A DNA stretch of 64,000 bases from Verrucomicrobiota bacterium. Lineage in GTDB: Bacteria; Verrucomicrobiota; Verrucomicrobiia; Palsa-1439. The position numbers and the translations under genes are program-made. Under the pieces are notes generated by a model. It made no database searches. It saw only the letters and a list, made by a program, of their open reading frames with translations, and was not told the origin of the DNA. Positions 34,603 through 44,230 of the stretch are shown piece after piece (positions within the stretch are counted from its first letter, which is position 1; every line of letters begins with the position of its first letter). Location: the NCBI GenBank assembly GCA_003152315.1, contig PLZV01000003.1:62159-126158 (forward strand), read 5' to 3'.

Positions 34603-36642
34603 ATGAGCTTCCTGCTACATGCGATTGCTGGCAAAACGAGCCGGGTGCGCCTCTTGGTATTGCTGTTGGGGGTGACACTTGCCGCGACCGATGGTCTGGC
34701 GCAATCTTCCACAACCAGCAACGACTGGCAGGACCTCACGCTCGAACAATTGGTCAATGTGCAGGTCACCTCCGTGTCGAAGAAACAAACCGACTTGTTC
34801 AAGTCACCTGCCGCCATTTACGTGATCACGCAGGAGGACATTCGACGCTCCGGCCTGACCAGCATTCCCGAGTTGTTGCGGATGGTGCCGGGATTGGACG
34901 TCGCACGCATCGACGCGACCCACTGGGCGATCACTGCCCGCGGGTTCAACAATCAATTCGGGAACAAGCTGCTGGTACTCATCGATGGCCGCACTGTTTA
35001 CACCCCGGAATTCGGGGGCGTCTATTGGAATGTGCAGGATATGCCACTTGAAGACCTTGATCGGATTGAAGTCATTCGAGGTCCAGGGGCAACGCTCTGG
35101 GGAGCGAACGCCGTCAATGGTGTCATCAACATCATCACCAAAAGCGCCAAAGACACCCAGGGCGGCCTGTTGAGCGTCACTTATGGGACCGAGGATCAGC
35201 CCTCAGCGACTGTCCGTTACGGCGGCAAGATCGGTACGAATCTGTTCTATCGCGGCTATGTGAAGTATTTCAACCGCGAAGGCTTTGAGAATACCTCCGG
35301 TGCCGCTGAAAACGATGCCGATGCGACCCGCGGTGGTCTCCGCCTCGACTGGGAAGCGTCGGACATTAACCGGCTCACGCTTCAGGGGGATTATTACAAG
35401 AGCGATGCCAGCGAAACATTTGATGAAGCGCTGTTGACGCCCCCCTTTGTCAACACCGCCACCTTCACCAAGCCCGATGATGGCGGCAACATTCTTGGCC
35501 ACTGGACTCACGACTTCTCCGAAACCTCCCAGTTGACCTTGCAGATGTACTACGACTACCTGGAGCAGGGTGATGCTCCCATCACAGTTCGGGACGACAC
35601 GTACGATGTGGACCTGCAACATCGGTTTGCCCTGGGAGATCGCCAGGACATCGTCTGGGGACTCGGGTACCGCTATCAATATGAAGCTGTCACCACGAAC
35701 TTCTTCGTGTCGCTCACGCCGCCGGTCACGCATCAGACGATCTTGAGCGCGTTCGTTCAGGATGAGATCACGGTCGTTCAAGATCGTTTGCATCTGACGA
35801 TCGGTTCCAAGTTCGAACACAATGATTTCACGGGATTCGAGATCGAGCCGAGCGCACGCCTGGCCTGGACGCCCACGGAAAAGCAAACCGTCTGGGCGGC
35901 CATTTCGCGCGCGGTCAGGACTCCTACCTCGGTCGATCTGTCCATTCTCAATAACCGGTCAGCCTCTCAGCCTCCGTTGAGCCCACCGATCTTGATCTCT
36001 GTCGTTGGGAATCCGAATTTCAAGTCCGAGGAGCTTCTCGCCTATGAATTGGGCTATCGGGTCGAGCCGACCAAGCAGGTGTCGTTTGACGTAGCCGCGT
36101 TTTACAACGTGTATAACCGCCTCGAAGAATTCGTCCAGGGTACCCCTCAATTCGTAGGGACTCCTCTGCCCCCGCACTTGGTGATTCCCTTGGTGGCGGG
36201 AAACAACCAGCAGGGAGAAACCTATGGCGCCGAATTCCTGACGGAGTGGCAGGCTACCGCACATTGGAAATGGACCGCCAGCTACACCCTGCTCCAAATG
36301 CACATCAGCCCAAACACACCCGGCACGTCGATCAACAACGATAGTCCGCAGAACCAATTCCAAATCCGCTCGTACCTTGATCTGCCGCACAACGTCGAGC
36401 TGAATGGTGCGGTGTATTATGTTGACCAGGTCAGCCCAATCTTCGGCCTTGGCGAGAAGAGCATCCCTGCGTATGTCCGCCTGGATCTGGGTTTGACCTG
36501 GCGCCCCACCAAATCACTCGAGATCGGCGTTTGGGGCCAGAATCTTTTGGATGGTCAGCATCCGGAATTCACAAGCGAGAATAGCAGTGTCATCACCGAA
36601 ATCCCGCGCAGTGTCGTGGGGAAAATCACGTGGCATTTCTAA
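34603..36642 (+). CDS. TonB-dependent outer-membrane receptor
   Basis: 679 residues. After a signal peptide (LLVLLLGVTLAATDGLAQ) a short region, LTLEQLVNVQVTSVSKK, precedes the plug (about 55-165): AAIYVITQEDIRRSGLTSIPELLRMVPG, GFNNQFGNKLLVLIDGR and RIEVIRGPGATLWGANAVNGVINIITK are TonB-receptor plug signatures. The remaining 500 residues form the 22-strand barrel, ending with aromatic Phe (GKITWHF) for BAM recognition. It probably imports a large nutrient or works as a signal receptor. Substrate unknown; the genetic context with a YfiR-like protein and two kinases suggests signalling. ATG 34603 is chosen over TTG 34585. Confidence 0.9.
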   Translation: MSFLLHAIAGKTSRVRLLVLLLGVTLAATDGLAQSSTTSNDWQDLTLEQLVNVQVTSVSKKQTDLFKSPAAIYVITQEDIRRSGLTSIPELLRMVPGLDVARIDATHWAITARGFNNQFGNKLLVLIDGRTVYTPEFGGVYWNVQDMPLEDLDRIEVIRGPGATLWGANAVNGVINIITKSAKDTQGGLLSVTYGTEDQPSATVRYGGKIGTNLFYRGYVKYFNREGFENTSGAAENDADATRGGLRLDWEASDINRLTLQGDYYKSDASETFDEALLTPPFVNTATFTKPDDGGNILGHWTHDFSETSQLTLQMYYDYLEQGDAPITVRDDTYDVDLQHRFALGDRQDIVWGLGYRYQYEAVTTNFFVSLTPPVTHQTILSAFVQDEITVVQDRLHLTIGSKFEHNDFTGFEIEPSARLAWTPTEKQTVWAAISRAVRTPTSVDLSILNNRSASQPPLSPPILISVVGNPNFKSEELLAYELGYRVEPTKQVSFDVAAFYNVYNRLEEFVQGTPQFVGTPLPPHLVIPLVAGNNQQGETYGAEFLTEWQATAHWKWTASYTLLQMHISPNTPGTSINNDSPQNQFQIRSYLDLPHNVELNGAVYYVDQVSPIFGLGEKSIPAYVRLDLGLTWRPTKSLEIGVWGQNLLDGQHPEFTSENSSVITEIPRSVVGKITWHF

Positions 36643-37280
36643 ATCACACGGCCAGGACGCAGAAGATCGCCAGAACCTGCCGCAAGGGCCGGGGCTTCCC
36701 AGTCGTCCGCCAGGTGCTGGTGTGGGCGACCATCGCGACCGTCATACTGGGTGTGTTGTTGCGCGCCGGCTCGGTCCGGGCCGCCGAAACACCGGCTCTC
36801 TCAGAGCGCCAAGTGAAGGCGTTGTTTCTTTTTAACTTCGCCAAGTATGTGGAGTGGCCGGCGGGTGCGTTCTCGAATAGTAGTGCACCCATCGTGATCG
36901 GCGTCGTTGGCGAGGACGGCCTTGGCGATGAATTCAGGCGCGTGACTGGAGAACGGACGGTCAACGACCGCAAAGTCGTGATCAAGCAAATCGACGGCAC
37001 GGCGGATCTCAAGGACTGCCAAATCCTCTTTATCGGCTCCTCGGAGAAGGGGCGCCTGGCCGAAATCCTGGAAGCGGTGAAGGATTCCGCCGTGTTGACA
37101 GTCGGCGAGACGGACCGATTTCTCCAGCAGGAAGGGATGATCAATTTTACCAAGAAAGAGAACAAGATTCGCCTCGAGATCAACCTCGTTCCCGCCCAGC
37201 GCGTAAATTTAAAGTTGAGCTCAAAGCTTCTCACGGTAGCGGACGTAGTACTGGGCAAGCCAGAAGGGCAGAAGAACTGA
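36630..37280 (+). CDS. YfiR-like (DUF4154) periplasmic protein
   Basis: A 216-residue protein; the signal/transmembrane segment (VLVWATIATVILGVLLRAG) follows about 28 basic residues. The mature domain starts ERQVKALFLFNFAKYVEWP, has IVIGVVGEDGLGDEF, then CQILFIGSSEKGRLAEIL and VLTVGETDRFLQQEGMINF, and ends KLTVADVV-like text: all typical of DUF4154/YfiR. YfiR is a periplasmic regulator of the YfiN diguanylate cyclase in Pseudomonas; here neighbours are kinases and no GGDEF protein is present. GTG 36630 overlaps the receptor stop by 13 bp, indicating coupling; ATG alternatives would remove the signal. Confidence 0.82.
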   Translation: MAFLNHTARTQKIARTCRKGRGFPVVRQVLVWATIATVILGVLLRAGSVRAAETPALSERQVKALFLFNFAKYVEWPAGAFSNSSAPIVIGVVGEDGLGDEFRRVTGERTVNDRKVVIKQIDGTADLKDCQILFIGSSEKGRLAEILEAVKDSAVLTVGETDRFLQQEGMINFTKKENKIRLEINLVPAQRVNLKLSSKLLTVADVVLGKPEGQKN

Positions 37281-37281
37281 T

Positions 37282-39288
37282 ATGCGTCTGTTCCAAAACG
37301 CCTCGATCCAGCGCAAGCAAATGTTGGCCATCATGCTGACCAGTATTGTCGCACTCTTGCTGGCGTGCGCGGGGTTCATCACCTACGAGATCATGTCGTA
37401 CCGCACGGAACTGGTATGGAATCTCACGTCGCTGGCGCAGATGATCGGCGACACCAGCAGCGGGGCGCTCGACTTCAATGACCCCAAGCCCGCAGAAGAT
37501 ACCCTGTCGGCGCTCCGGGTGCGACCGAACATCGTCGCAGCGTGCATCTACACAAAGGATGGAAGCCCATTCGCAAAGTATGTTCGTAGCGACGTTGCCG
37601 CAGGCTTCTCGGTTCCGAAGCAGGAAGCGGATGGCCACCGGTTCACCTACGGTCGGCTGATTCTGTTCCACGGCATCGAGCAAAAGGGCGACAAGATCGG
37701 CTGGATCTACCTGGAATCCGACCTGGGGCGTTTGACGGCTCGGTTGAAAGAGTACGCAATGATTGTCATCGCCGTGGTGCTCGCTTCCATGTTGGCCGCG
37801 TTTCTCCTGTCGTCCAAGCTGCAACGGTGGCTCTCAGAACCGATCCTGCAGTTGGCCAAGACTGCCAGGGCCGTCGCACTTGAAAAGAACTATTCCCTTC
37901 GCGCAACCAAAAAAAACCAGGACGAATTGGGGATGCTGACCGACGATTTCAACGCGATGTTGAACCAGATCCAGCAACAAGATGCCGCGCTGCAGTCCGC
38001 CAACGAAAGCCTGGAAAAACGCGTCGAAGAGCGCACGCAGGAGTTGGAAAGTTCCCTCTCCCTTCTCCATGCCACCGTCGAGTCCACGGCCGACGGTATT
38101 CTTGTGGTGGATCGAAAGGGGAAGGTCGTGACGTACAATGGAAAGTTTGTGGCCATGTGGCTCGTCCCTGCGCCGGTCATCGTGTCTCGAAACGACGATG
38201 AACTGCTGGCCACCATGACCGATCAACTCCATAATCCGGAGGGATTCCTTCGCAAAGTGCGGGAACTGGACACGCATCCGGATGCCCCCAGCTTTGATTT
38301 GATTGAATTCAAGGATGGCAAGGTCTTTGAACGGTATTCGCAACCGCAGTACGTGAAACAAGAAATCGTCGGGCGCGTCTGGAACTTCCGGGACATCAGC
38401 GAACGCAAACAGGCCGAAGTGAAACTGGATAACCTTCACCGGCAACTGCAGGATGCATCACGGCAGGCGGGCATGGCGGAAGTGGCGACCAACGTGCTCC
38501 ATAACATTGGTAATGTGCTCAACAGCGTGAATGTCTCCTCCGCCCTGGTGTCCGAGCGGGTTCGGAAATCGAAGGCGGCGAACCTGAACAAGCTCGCCAT
38601 TTTGATCCAGGAACACCCGCATGACCTGGCGGCCTTTCTGACGAACGATCCGAAGGGAATGCAGGTGCCTGGCTACCTGGTCGGTCTCGCCGCGCAACTC
38701 ACCCAGGAACAAGCCGAGATGCTCAAGGAACTCCAATCTCTCGGCGCCAACATCGAGCACATCAAAGAGATCGTCGCCATGCAGCAAAACTACTCCAAGA
38801 TATCCGGCCTGACCGAGTCGCTCGCGGTGGTCGATTTGGTCGAGGACGCGATTCGCATGAATAACGCGGCGTTGGTGCGTCACGACGTGCAACTCGTCCG
38901 CGAATACTCTGAGACCTCGCCGGTGTTGGTGGAGAAACACAAGGTGCTGCAAATCCTCGTGAACCTGATCCGTAACTCCAAATATGCGCTCGATGAAAGC
39001 GGCCGCGCGGACCGGCGGGTGACGGTGCGCGTGGCCAAAAATGGCGGTGACTTCGTCCGCGTTTCGATCATCGACAATGGCGTCGGCATCCCCTCGCAGA
39101 ATCTGACGCGCATTTTTGAACATGGTTTCACCACCCGGAAGAACGGTCATGGATTTGGCCTGCACAGTGGCGCGCTGGCCGCCAGGGAACTGGGCGGGAC
39201 GTTGACCGCCTACAGCGACGGACCGGGAACGGGCGCCTCGTTTGTCCTGGAGTTGCCCGTAGTGCCGAAGGAGAGAACACATGACTGA
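37282..39288 (+). CDS. Membrane sensor histidine kinase (CHASE8-HAMP-PAS-HATPase)
   Basis: 668 residues. Transmembrane helices near 12-35 and 157-177 enclose a periplasmic CHASE8-like sensor of about 120 residues. HAMP (LSEPILQLAKTARAV then NYSLRATKKNQDELG) leads through a coiled coil (ANESLEKRVEERTQELESS) to a PAS domain (about 255-375). An atypical H-box, LHNIGNVLNSVNV, holds the phospho-His. The HATPase domain has LVNLIRNSKYAL (N box), DNGVGIP (G1) and GFGLHSGALAARELGG (G2). It starts one base after the YfiR-like stop and overlaps the hybrid kinase by eight bases. The signal may be sensed via the YfiR-like periplasmic protein. Confidence 0.88.
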   Translation: MRLFQNASIQRKQMLAIMLTSIVALLLACAGFITYEIMSYRTELVWNLTSLAQMIGDTSSGALDFNDPKPAEDTLSALRVRPNIVAACIYTKDGSPFAKYVRSDVAAGFSVPKQEADGHRFTYGRLILFHGIEQKGDKIGWIYLESDLGRLTARLKEYAMIVIAVVLASMLAAFLLSSKLQRWLSEPILQLAKTARAVALEKNYSLRATKKNQDELGMLTDDFNAMLNQIQQQDAALQSANESLEKRVEERTQELESSLSLLHATVESTADGILVVDRKGKVVTYNGKFVAMWLVPAPVIVSRNDDELLATMTDQLHNPEGFLRKVRELDTHPDAPSFDLIEFKDGKVFERYSQPQYVKQEIVGRVWNFRDISERKQAEVKLDNLHRQLQDASRQAGMAEVATNVLHNIGNVLNSVNVSSALVSERVRKSKAANLNKLAILIQEHPHDLAAFLTNDPKGMQVPGYLVGLAAQLTQEQAEMLKELQSLGANIEHIKEIVAMQQNYSKISGLTESLAVVDLVEDAIRMNNAALVRHDVQLVREYSETSPVLVEKHKVLQILVNLIRNSKYALDESGRADRRVTVRVAKNGGDFVRVSIIDNGVGIPSQNLTRIFEHGFTTRKNGHGFGLHSGALAARELGGTLTAYSDGPGTGASFVLELPVVPKERTHD

Positions 39289-41074
39289 TACTACCGGCAA
39301 GCAATCCGGTCCGGACAAAGGCCGACGCATTCTGGTGATTGACGACAACCGTGCCATTCACGACGATTTTCGCAAGGTTCTGTCCGCCACCAATCCCCAG
39401 CCCTCGGCACTGGCAGAGGCTGAGGCGGTGCTGTTCGACGAGAAACCCGACGCCGAACCACGTCCGTCTTTCCAGCTGGACTCGGCTTATCAGGGACAAG
39501 AGGGATTGGTTCTCGTGCAGCAATCGATCCAAAACCATCAGCCCTACGCGGTCGCGTTTGTGGATATCCGCATGCCGCCCGGTTGGGACGGCGTGGAAAC
39601 CACTCAAAAACTGTGGGAGGTCGACCCGGATCTCCAAGTCGTGATTTGCACGGCCTACTCGGACTACTCCTGGGACGAACTCATTCGCAAAGTGGGCAAC
39701 TCCGACCGCCTGTTGATTCTCAAGAAACCGTTCGACACCGTCGAAGTGCTGCAACTGGCCAATGCGTTGAGCGAGAAGTGGCGGCTGCATCGAAGAGTCA
39801 GGGCGCAAATGGGCGATCTGGAACGAACCGCGACCGAACGGACCCAGCAGCTCCAGGCAACCAATGACCAACTCGTGGTGGAAATCGCGGAGCACCAACT
39901 CAACAAGCAGCGACTGCAACAAGCCGTTGAAGATCTGAAGTCCGCCCGGGAGCAGGTCATTCAACAGGAACGGCTGCGCGCCCTCGGCAGCATGGCCAGC
40001 GGTATCGCCCACGATTTCAATAATTCCCTCGTCGGCATCCTCGGCTTGACCGAATTGTTGTTGAACCGGCCCGAGGACCTGGAAAACAAGGCCAAGGCCC
40101 GACACTATCTGGAGATGATCAACACCACAGCCAAGGACGCGGGTAAGATCGTCGATCGCCTGCGTGAATTCTACCGTTTTCGCGAGAAACGGGACGCGTT
40201 GGAGGCGATCGACCTCAACCTGCTCGTCGACGGCGCCATCACGCTTACGCAACCGCGGTGGAAGACGCAAGCCGAGACCCGAAACATCTCCATCACCATA
40301 CAACGAGATCTTCAGGAAATTCCGAAGGTAACCGGCAACATTGCGGAGTTACGGGAAGTGTTGACCAATTTGATCTTTAACGCGATCGACGCGATGCCCT
40401 TGGGCGGGAATATCACGATCCGCACGTATGACAAGGGCGACCAGGTCGTGCTCGAAGTGAGCGACACCGGCCACGGCATGACCGAAGAGATTCGCCGCCG
40501 CTGTTTCGAACCGTTTTTCACGACCAAAGGCACGCATGGCACCGGTTTGGGATTGTCCATGGTCCATGGAATTGTGCAACGCCATCAAGCCACCATCGAG
40601 GTCAAGAGCGAAGTCGACAAGGGCTCAACTTTTATCATCCGATTCGCGCCACAGTCCGTGCCGGCGCAAACCGTGTCCCCGCTGCAACCTAACACCACTC
40701 TCCAAAATCTGCGTGTCCTCTTGGTGGACGATGAACTGATGGTCCGCACGATCATCGGTGAGTATCTGGCCATTGACGGACACGCGGTGGAGACCGCGGA
40801 CGGCGGACGCGACGGGGTTGAAAAATTCGGCAAAGACCAGTTCGACCTTGTGGTGGTGGACCGTGCCATGCCCGATATGAATGGCGACCAGGTCGCCACC
40901 GCCATCCGGTCCGTCAACCCGAGCGTGCCGATCGTTATGCTTACCGGTTTCGGCTCGATGATGGAGGCCAACGGTGAGAGACCTGAGGCCGTTGATCTCG
41001 TCGTCGGCAAACCAGTAACGATTGTCGATTTGCGAGCGGCCCTGTCAAAAGCCGTTGCTGCCCACGCCGCCTAG
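39281..41074 (+). CDS. Hybrid histidine kinase, REC-HisKA-HATPase-REC
   Basis: 597 residues without membrane segments. N-terminal receiver (about 10-165) with RILVIDDNRAIH and phosphoacceptor Asp in VAFVDIRMPPGWDG, ending KKPFDTVEV. A coiled coil leads to the H-box MASGIAHDFNNSLVGIL, with HATPase motifs NLIFNAIDAMP, DTGHGM and GTGLGLSMVHGIVQ. The C-terminal receiver (about 470-595) has VLLVDDELMVR, LVVVDRAMPDMNG and the Lys in GKPVTI. It could take phosphate from the membrane kinase and relay among its own receivers. No DNA-binding output domain exists, so a downstream regulator elsewhere is needed. It ends convergently with the respiratory operon. Confidence 0.9.
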   Translation: MTDTTGKQSGPDKGRRILVIDDNRAIHDDFRKVLSATNPQPSALAEAEAVLFDEKPDAEPRPSFQLDSAYQGQEGLVLVQQSIQNHQPYAVAFVDIRMPPGWDGVETTQKLWEVDPDLQVVICTAYSDYSWDELIRKVGNSDRLLILKKPFDTVEVLQLANALSEKWRLHRRVRAQMGDLERTATERTQQLQATNDQLVVEIAEHQLNKQRLQQAVEDLKSAREQVIQQERLRALGSMASGIAHDFNNSLVGILGLTELLLNRPEDLENKAKARHYLEMINTTAKDAGKIVDRLREFYRFREKRDALEAIDLNLLVDGAITLTQPRWKTQAETRNISITIQRDLQEIPKVTGNIAELREVLTNLIFNAIDAMPLGGNITIRTYDKGDQVVLEVSDTGHGMTEEIRRRCFEPFFTTKGTHGTGLGLSMVHGIVQRHQATIEVKSEVDKGSTFIIRFAPQSVPAQTVSPLQPNTTLQNLRVLLVDDELMVRTIIGEYLAIDGHAVETADGGRDGVEKFGKDQFDLVVVDRAMPDMNGDQVATAIRSVNPSVPIVMLTGFGSMMEANGERPEAVDLVVGKPVTIVDLRAALSKAVAAHAA

Positions 41075-41083
41075 TCCACCCGC

Positions 41084-42472
41084 CTAGAAACCCAGGTCTT
41101 CGCCTTTTGGCTTCAGGCTGAAGAGGTAGGCAACCAGGTCGTCAAGTTCGGCGTCTTTGATGGTGCCGCGCCACCCGGGCATGTAAAGCGGAGGCGCTGG
41201 CTTGGATGCATCCAGGGATGTGATTTCGTGCTGACCGTTGAGGATCCGCTTGAGAATCTCGTCCTTCGTGTAGCTATCGGCGACGTACTTGAGACTGGGG
41301 ATCTGCTGGGCGGTCTTGGCATTCGGATTCGGCACGCCGCCTTGAGCGTTGGGGCCATGACAACCCGCGCAGCCGTATTTGCGGAAGACCTCGCGCCCAC
41401 GCTCGACGGGGCCCATCAACGACGGGAGGCTCAGCGCCACCTTTTGCTCGCGCAAGTGCATCAAGAAATCGGTCAACGACCGCGCCTCGGCCTCGGTGAA
41501 GCCGAATTTCGGCATCACCGTGCCGGGGGTGACCACCTGCGGGTCTTTGAAATGCGCCACAATCCAGTCCGGCGCGCGGCGCAGACCAACGTCATCCAAC
41601 GCCGGGCCGACGGTACCGCCCTTGCCGCCGAGCGAGTGGCAGCCGATGCAGCCCTTCTGTTGGAACAGGCGCTGGCCTTCATCGGGACTGGCGATGACTT
41701 TCATCGAGGCGTAATAGCCCGGCACCATCTCACCGGTCTGGCTGAGCATGAACAGCGTGATCGCCTCCAGCTCCGGCTCAGAGAACTTCTGCGGCGGCAT
41801 CCCCGATCCGGGGCTGACGGCGGCCGGCGACAGGAAATGTTTCTTCAACCACTCGGACGAGCGGCGCGCGCCGACCTTGTCGAGGTCCGGTCCAATGATG
41901 CCGCCGGTGCCGCCCAGTTTGTGGCAGCCGCGGCATCCACTGTCCTCAAAAATCTGCTGGCCGCGCGCCAACTCCGGCGCCGCCGGATTATCGGCGGCTT
42001 GATGGCACTTACCGCAGGATGCCTGAATGTACATCAATGGCAACATCGGTTCGTCCCAGTGCGGCACGTTCCCGTGCGCGGCGGCGGCAGTCGTGGCGCG
42101 GCCCTGGCCACGATGGCAGATGGTGCACCCGAACTTTTCCGACGGATGCTGCTCGTGTAATGGGTGATACGCCAGCGGCTGCGGATAGCCGCCGTAGGTT
42201 GGATCGTCCACGGCCAGATGGCAGGTCGTGCAACGATCCACGCGGTTAAGTTCCGGCAGAATGATTTGGTGGACCTGCACCGGCGTGCTCTCGGCGCGCG
42301 CGCGCTGCTGGGGCGTTATGGCGCGGCGAACTTCTTCGCGGATAAATTTGCGTTGGAAATCCTTCCACTCACGAAACTGGTCCTTGTAATAGCCGCCGAC
42401 AACCAGGCAACCGACAACGATGCCCAGCATCGTGAACCATGGGTAAAATTTACGGACCGACTCGTTGGCCAT
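41084..42472 (-). CDS. Membrane-anchored hexahaem cytochrome c
   Basis: 462 residues. One N-terminal transmembrane anchor (WFTMLGIVVGCLVVGGYY) and six CxxCH haem sites: CTTCH, CTICH and CGKCH in the first third, then CRGCH, CIGCH and CAGCH, each opening a mono-haem cytochrome c domain with a Met-containing segment (GSGMPPQ, GTVMPKF, LYMPGW) as likely axial ligand. It is the last gene of the operon, one base after the cytochrome b stop, so it probably serves as the cytochrome c1-equivalent of this bc complex, passing electrons to periplasmic cytochromes. Haem count is large compared with the one of classical cytochrome c1. Confidence 0.9.
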   Translation of the reverse strand: MANESVRKFYPWFTMLGIVVGCLVVGGYYKDQFREWKDFQRKFIREEVRRAITPQQRARAESTPVQVHQIILPELNRVDRCTTCHLAVDDPTYGGYPQPLAYHPLHEQHPSEKFGCTICHRGQGRATTAAAAHGNVPHWDEPMLPLMYIQASCGKCHQAADNPAAPELARGQQIFEDSGCRGCHKLGGTGGIIGPDLDKVGARRSSEWLKKHFLSPAAVSPGSGMPPQKFSEPELEAITLFMLSQTGEMVPGYYASMKVIASPDEGQRLFQQKGCIGCHSLGGKGGTVGPALDDVGLRRAPDWIVAHFKDPQVVTPGTVMPKFGFTEAEARSLTDFLMHLREQKVALSLPSLMGPVERGREVFRKYGCAGCHGPNAQGGVPNPNAKTAQQIPSLKYVADSYTKDEILKRILNGQHEITSLDASKPAPPLYMPGWRGTIKDAELDDLVAYLFSLKPKGEDLGF

Positions 42473-42473
42473 G

Positions 42474-43760
42474 TCAGTGGCTCTCCGTCGCCACTGGCGG
42501 CTTCTTCCAGGGTTCCTGCCACGACCAGTTGGGGCCGCGGAAAAAGCTGCCGATGATCGTCAATACGATCGCTACGAAGAGGCAAATGCTAAAAATGGTG
42601 TTGGCGAGAACGCGTTCACGGGCGAACCAGCGGCCGGTGCCACGGCGTTGCCGGTCCACATAGGGCAGGAGCACCAGCGTCACCACCAGCAACGTCGGCA
42701 CACCGACCCCGCCCCAGAAGGCCGAGTGCGCCACCAGTTCCTGCAGGCCAAGGAAATACCAGGGGGCCTTCGCGGGATTCGGCGGATGAATCGGGTTGGC
42801 GAATTGCTCCAGGGGCGCGTTCCAGCCGATGGCCAATACCAGCAGGACCGCGACGACAAACATAAACAGCAGCATCTCGCGGAACACCAGATGCGGCCAG
42901 GAGAAGACCTCATCTTCGGGGTTCGCGCCGACTTGCGGCGTGGTGCCGCGGGCGAGTTCCATCAAGCCATAGGTTTTGTTCGTTGGCAAATGGCTTAACT
43001 CGACCTGCGCGACAACATTGCCCGGCTCATCGGGACGCGACAGACCACCGTCTTTGCGGACGCGCCAGAGGTGGACGGCGACCATCAGGATCGTCACCGC
43101 CGGCAGTACCATCACGTGGAGCGCGTAAAATCGGATCAGCGCCGGCTGTCCAACGACATTGCCGCCCAGCATCAGGAATTTCAACTTCGGCCCGACGATG
43201 GGTGCGTACCCGGAGATGTTCGTCCCGACGGTGATGGCCCAGTACGCGAGCTGGTCCCACGGCAGGAGATATCCCGTGAACGACAAGCCAAGCGTCATCA
43301 GCATCAACGCCACACCGAGCACCCAGTTGAACTCGCGTGGCGGCTTGTAGGCGGCCGTGTAGAACACCCGGCAGAGGTGCAGCACCACGAACAGGACCAT
43401 CAAGTGCGCGGCCCAGCGGTGCATGTTGCGGATGAGCTGGCCTGCGGACACCACGAACTCCAGGTCCTTCATGGACTCGTACGCCCGCTCGGTGCTCGGC
43501 ACGTAATAAAACATCAGCAACACGCCCGTGCCGATCAGGATGAAGAACAGATAGAGGGTGATTAGTCCGAGGCCGAACGAATACGATGCGCGCAAGGAGT
43601 GCTTGTTGACCTTGGCTGGCTGCAGGTGCAGCAGGAAGCTGGAAACCATCACTTGCGACCGCTCCAGGTTACTGTCCGGGAGGCCGACGCGGAAGATCGA
43701 GCGGCCGATGCGTGTCCGCTGGAACTTTTGCCAGAGCTGTTTGAGTGGGGAGGCGTTCAC
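42474..43760 (-). CDS. Cytochrome b of a bc-type complex
   Basis: A 428-residue polytopic quinol oxidase subunit. [20 protein letters not shown] and [20 protein letters not shown] supply the paired histidines for two b haems; [17 protein letters not shown] is the conserved loop near the Qo site; [12 protein letters not shown] corresponds to the PEWY Qo motif (here APWY). About eight or nine helices are present, so the b6 and subunit IV parts are fused as in bc1. It overlaps the Rieske stop by four bases. N-terminal 45 residues are hydrophilic. It should oxidise quinol and pass electrons to Rieske and the b haems. Confidence 0.93.
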   Translation of the reverse strand: MNASPLKQLWQKFQRTRIGRSIFRVGLPDSNLERSQVMVSSFLLHLQPAKVNKHSLRASYSFGLGLITLYLFFILIGTGVLLMFYYVPSTERAYESMKDLEFVVSAGQLIRNMHRWAAHLMVLFVVLHLCRVFYTAAYKPPREFNWVLGVALMLMTLGLSFTGYLLPWDQLAYWAITVGTNISGYAPIVGPKLKFLMLGGNVVGQPALIRFYALHVMVLPAVTILMVAVHLWRVRKDGGLSRPDEPGNVVAQVELSHLPTNKTYGLMELARGTTPQVGANPEDEVFSWPHLVFREMLLFMFVVAVLLVLAIGWNAPLEQFANPIHPPNPAKAPWYFLGLQELVAHSAFWGGVGVPTLLVVTLVLLPYVDRQRRGTGRWFARERVLANTIFSICLFVAIVLTIIGSFFRGPNWSWQEPWKKPPVATESH

Positions 43761-44227
43761 AGGACGAAATATTGTTCGGGAGCCGTTGGCTGGCCCTTAT
43801 CAATCAGGAGGCGGCCATCCTTGCTCAGGGTCACCAGAAACCAGGTGAGCGCGCGCGGTGCCGGGCCGCCCTTGACGGTGCCTTGATCGTCAAACACACT
43901 TCCGTGACACGGGCAATGAAAACCGTTCTCGGCGCGGTTGACTGTGCAACCGAGATGGGTGCAAACCGCCGACAGACACCGAAACGTGTTGCCCTTGCGG
44001 ATGAGGAAGACGCGTTCGTCCTCAAGAAACGTCACCGATCCATCGGGATAGTCCTCGGGTTTGTCGGCCTTGAATTGCTCGCTCGGCTCGAACAACACAT
44101 TCGGCACCAGAAAACGCACGGCGGCCACCGCAGACGCGCCAAAGGCGAACAACCCGGCCAGCCAGCCGAGAGAAAGTTGGAAGAATGCGCGGCGGGAAAC
44201 TCCATTGCCGGGTGTGGGATCGTTCAT
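43757..44227 (-). CDS. Rieske 2Fe-2S protein
   Basis: 156 residues. A Tat-type signal [19 protein letters not shown] anchors it and the fold has the two Rieske boxes, CTHLGC and CPCHGSVFD, that bind the 2Fe-2S cluster through two Cys and two His. The cysteines in both boxes also provide the disulphide of bc1/b6f-type proteins. It starts three bases after the flavoprotein and overlaps cytochrome b, giving the order flavoprotein-Rieske-cytochrome b-hexahaem cytochrome. Confidence 0.93.
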   Translation of the reverse strand: MNDPTPGNGVSRRAFFQLSLGWLAGLFAFGASAVAAVRFLVPNVLFEPSEQFKADKPEDYPDGSVTFLEDERVFLIRKGNTFRCLSAVCTHLGCTVNRAENGFHCPCHGSVFDDQGTVKGGPAPRALTWFLVTLSKDGRLLIDKGQPTAPEQYFVL

Positions 44228-44230
44228 AAA

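Noticed and set aside
34103-34603. Plus-strand frame of 166 residues in the receptor leader
   Set aside because: No ribosome site, no recognisable motif, and low-order composition unlike neighbours.
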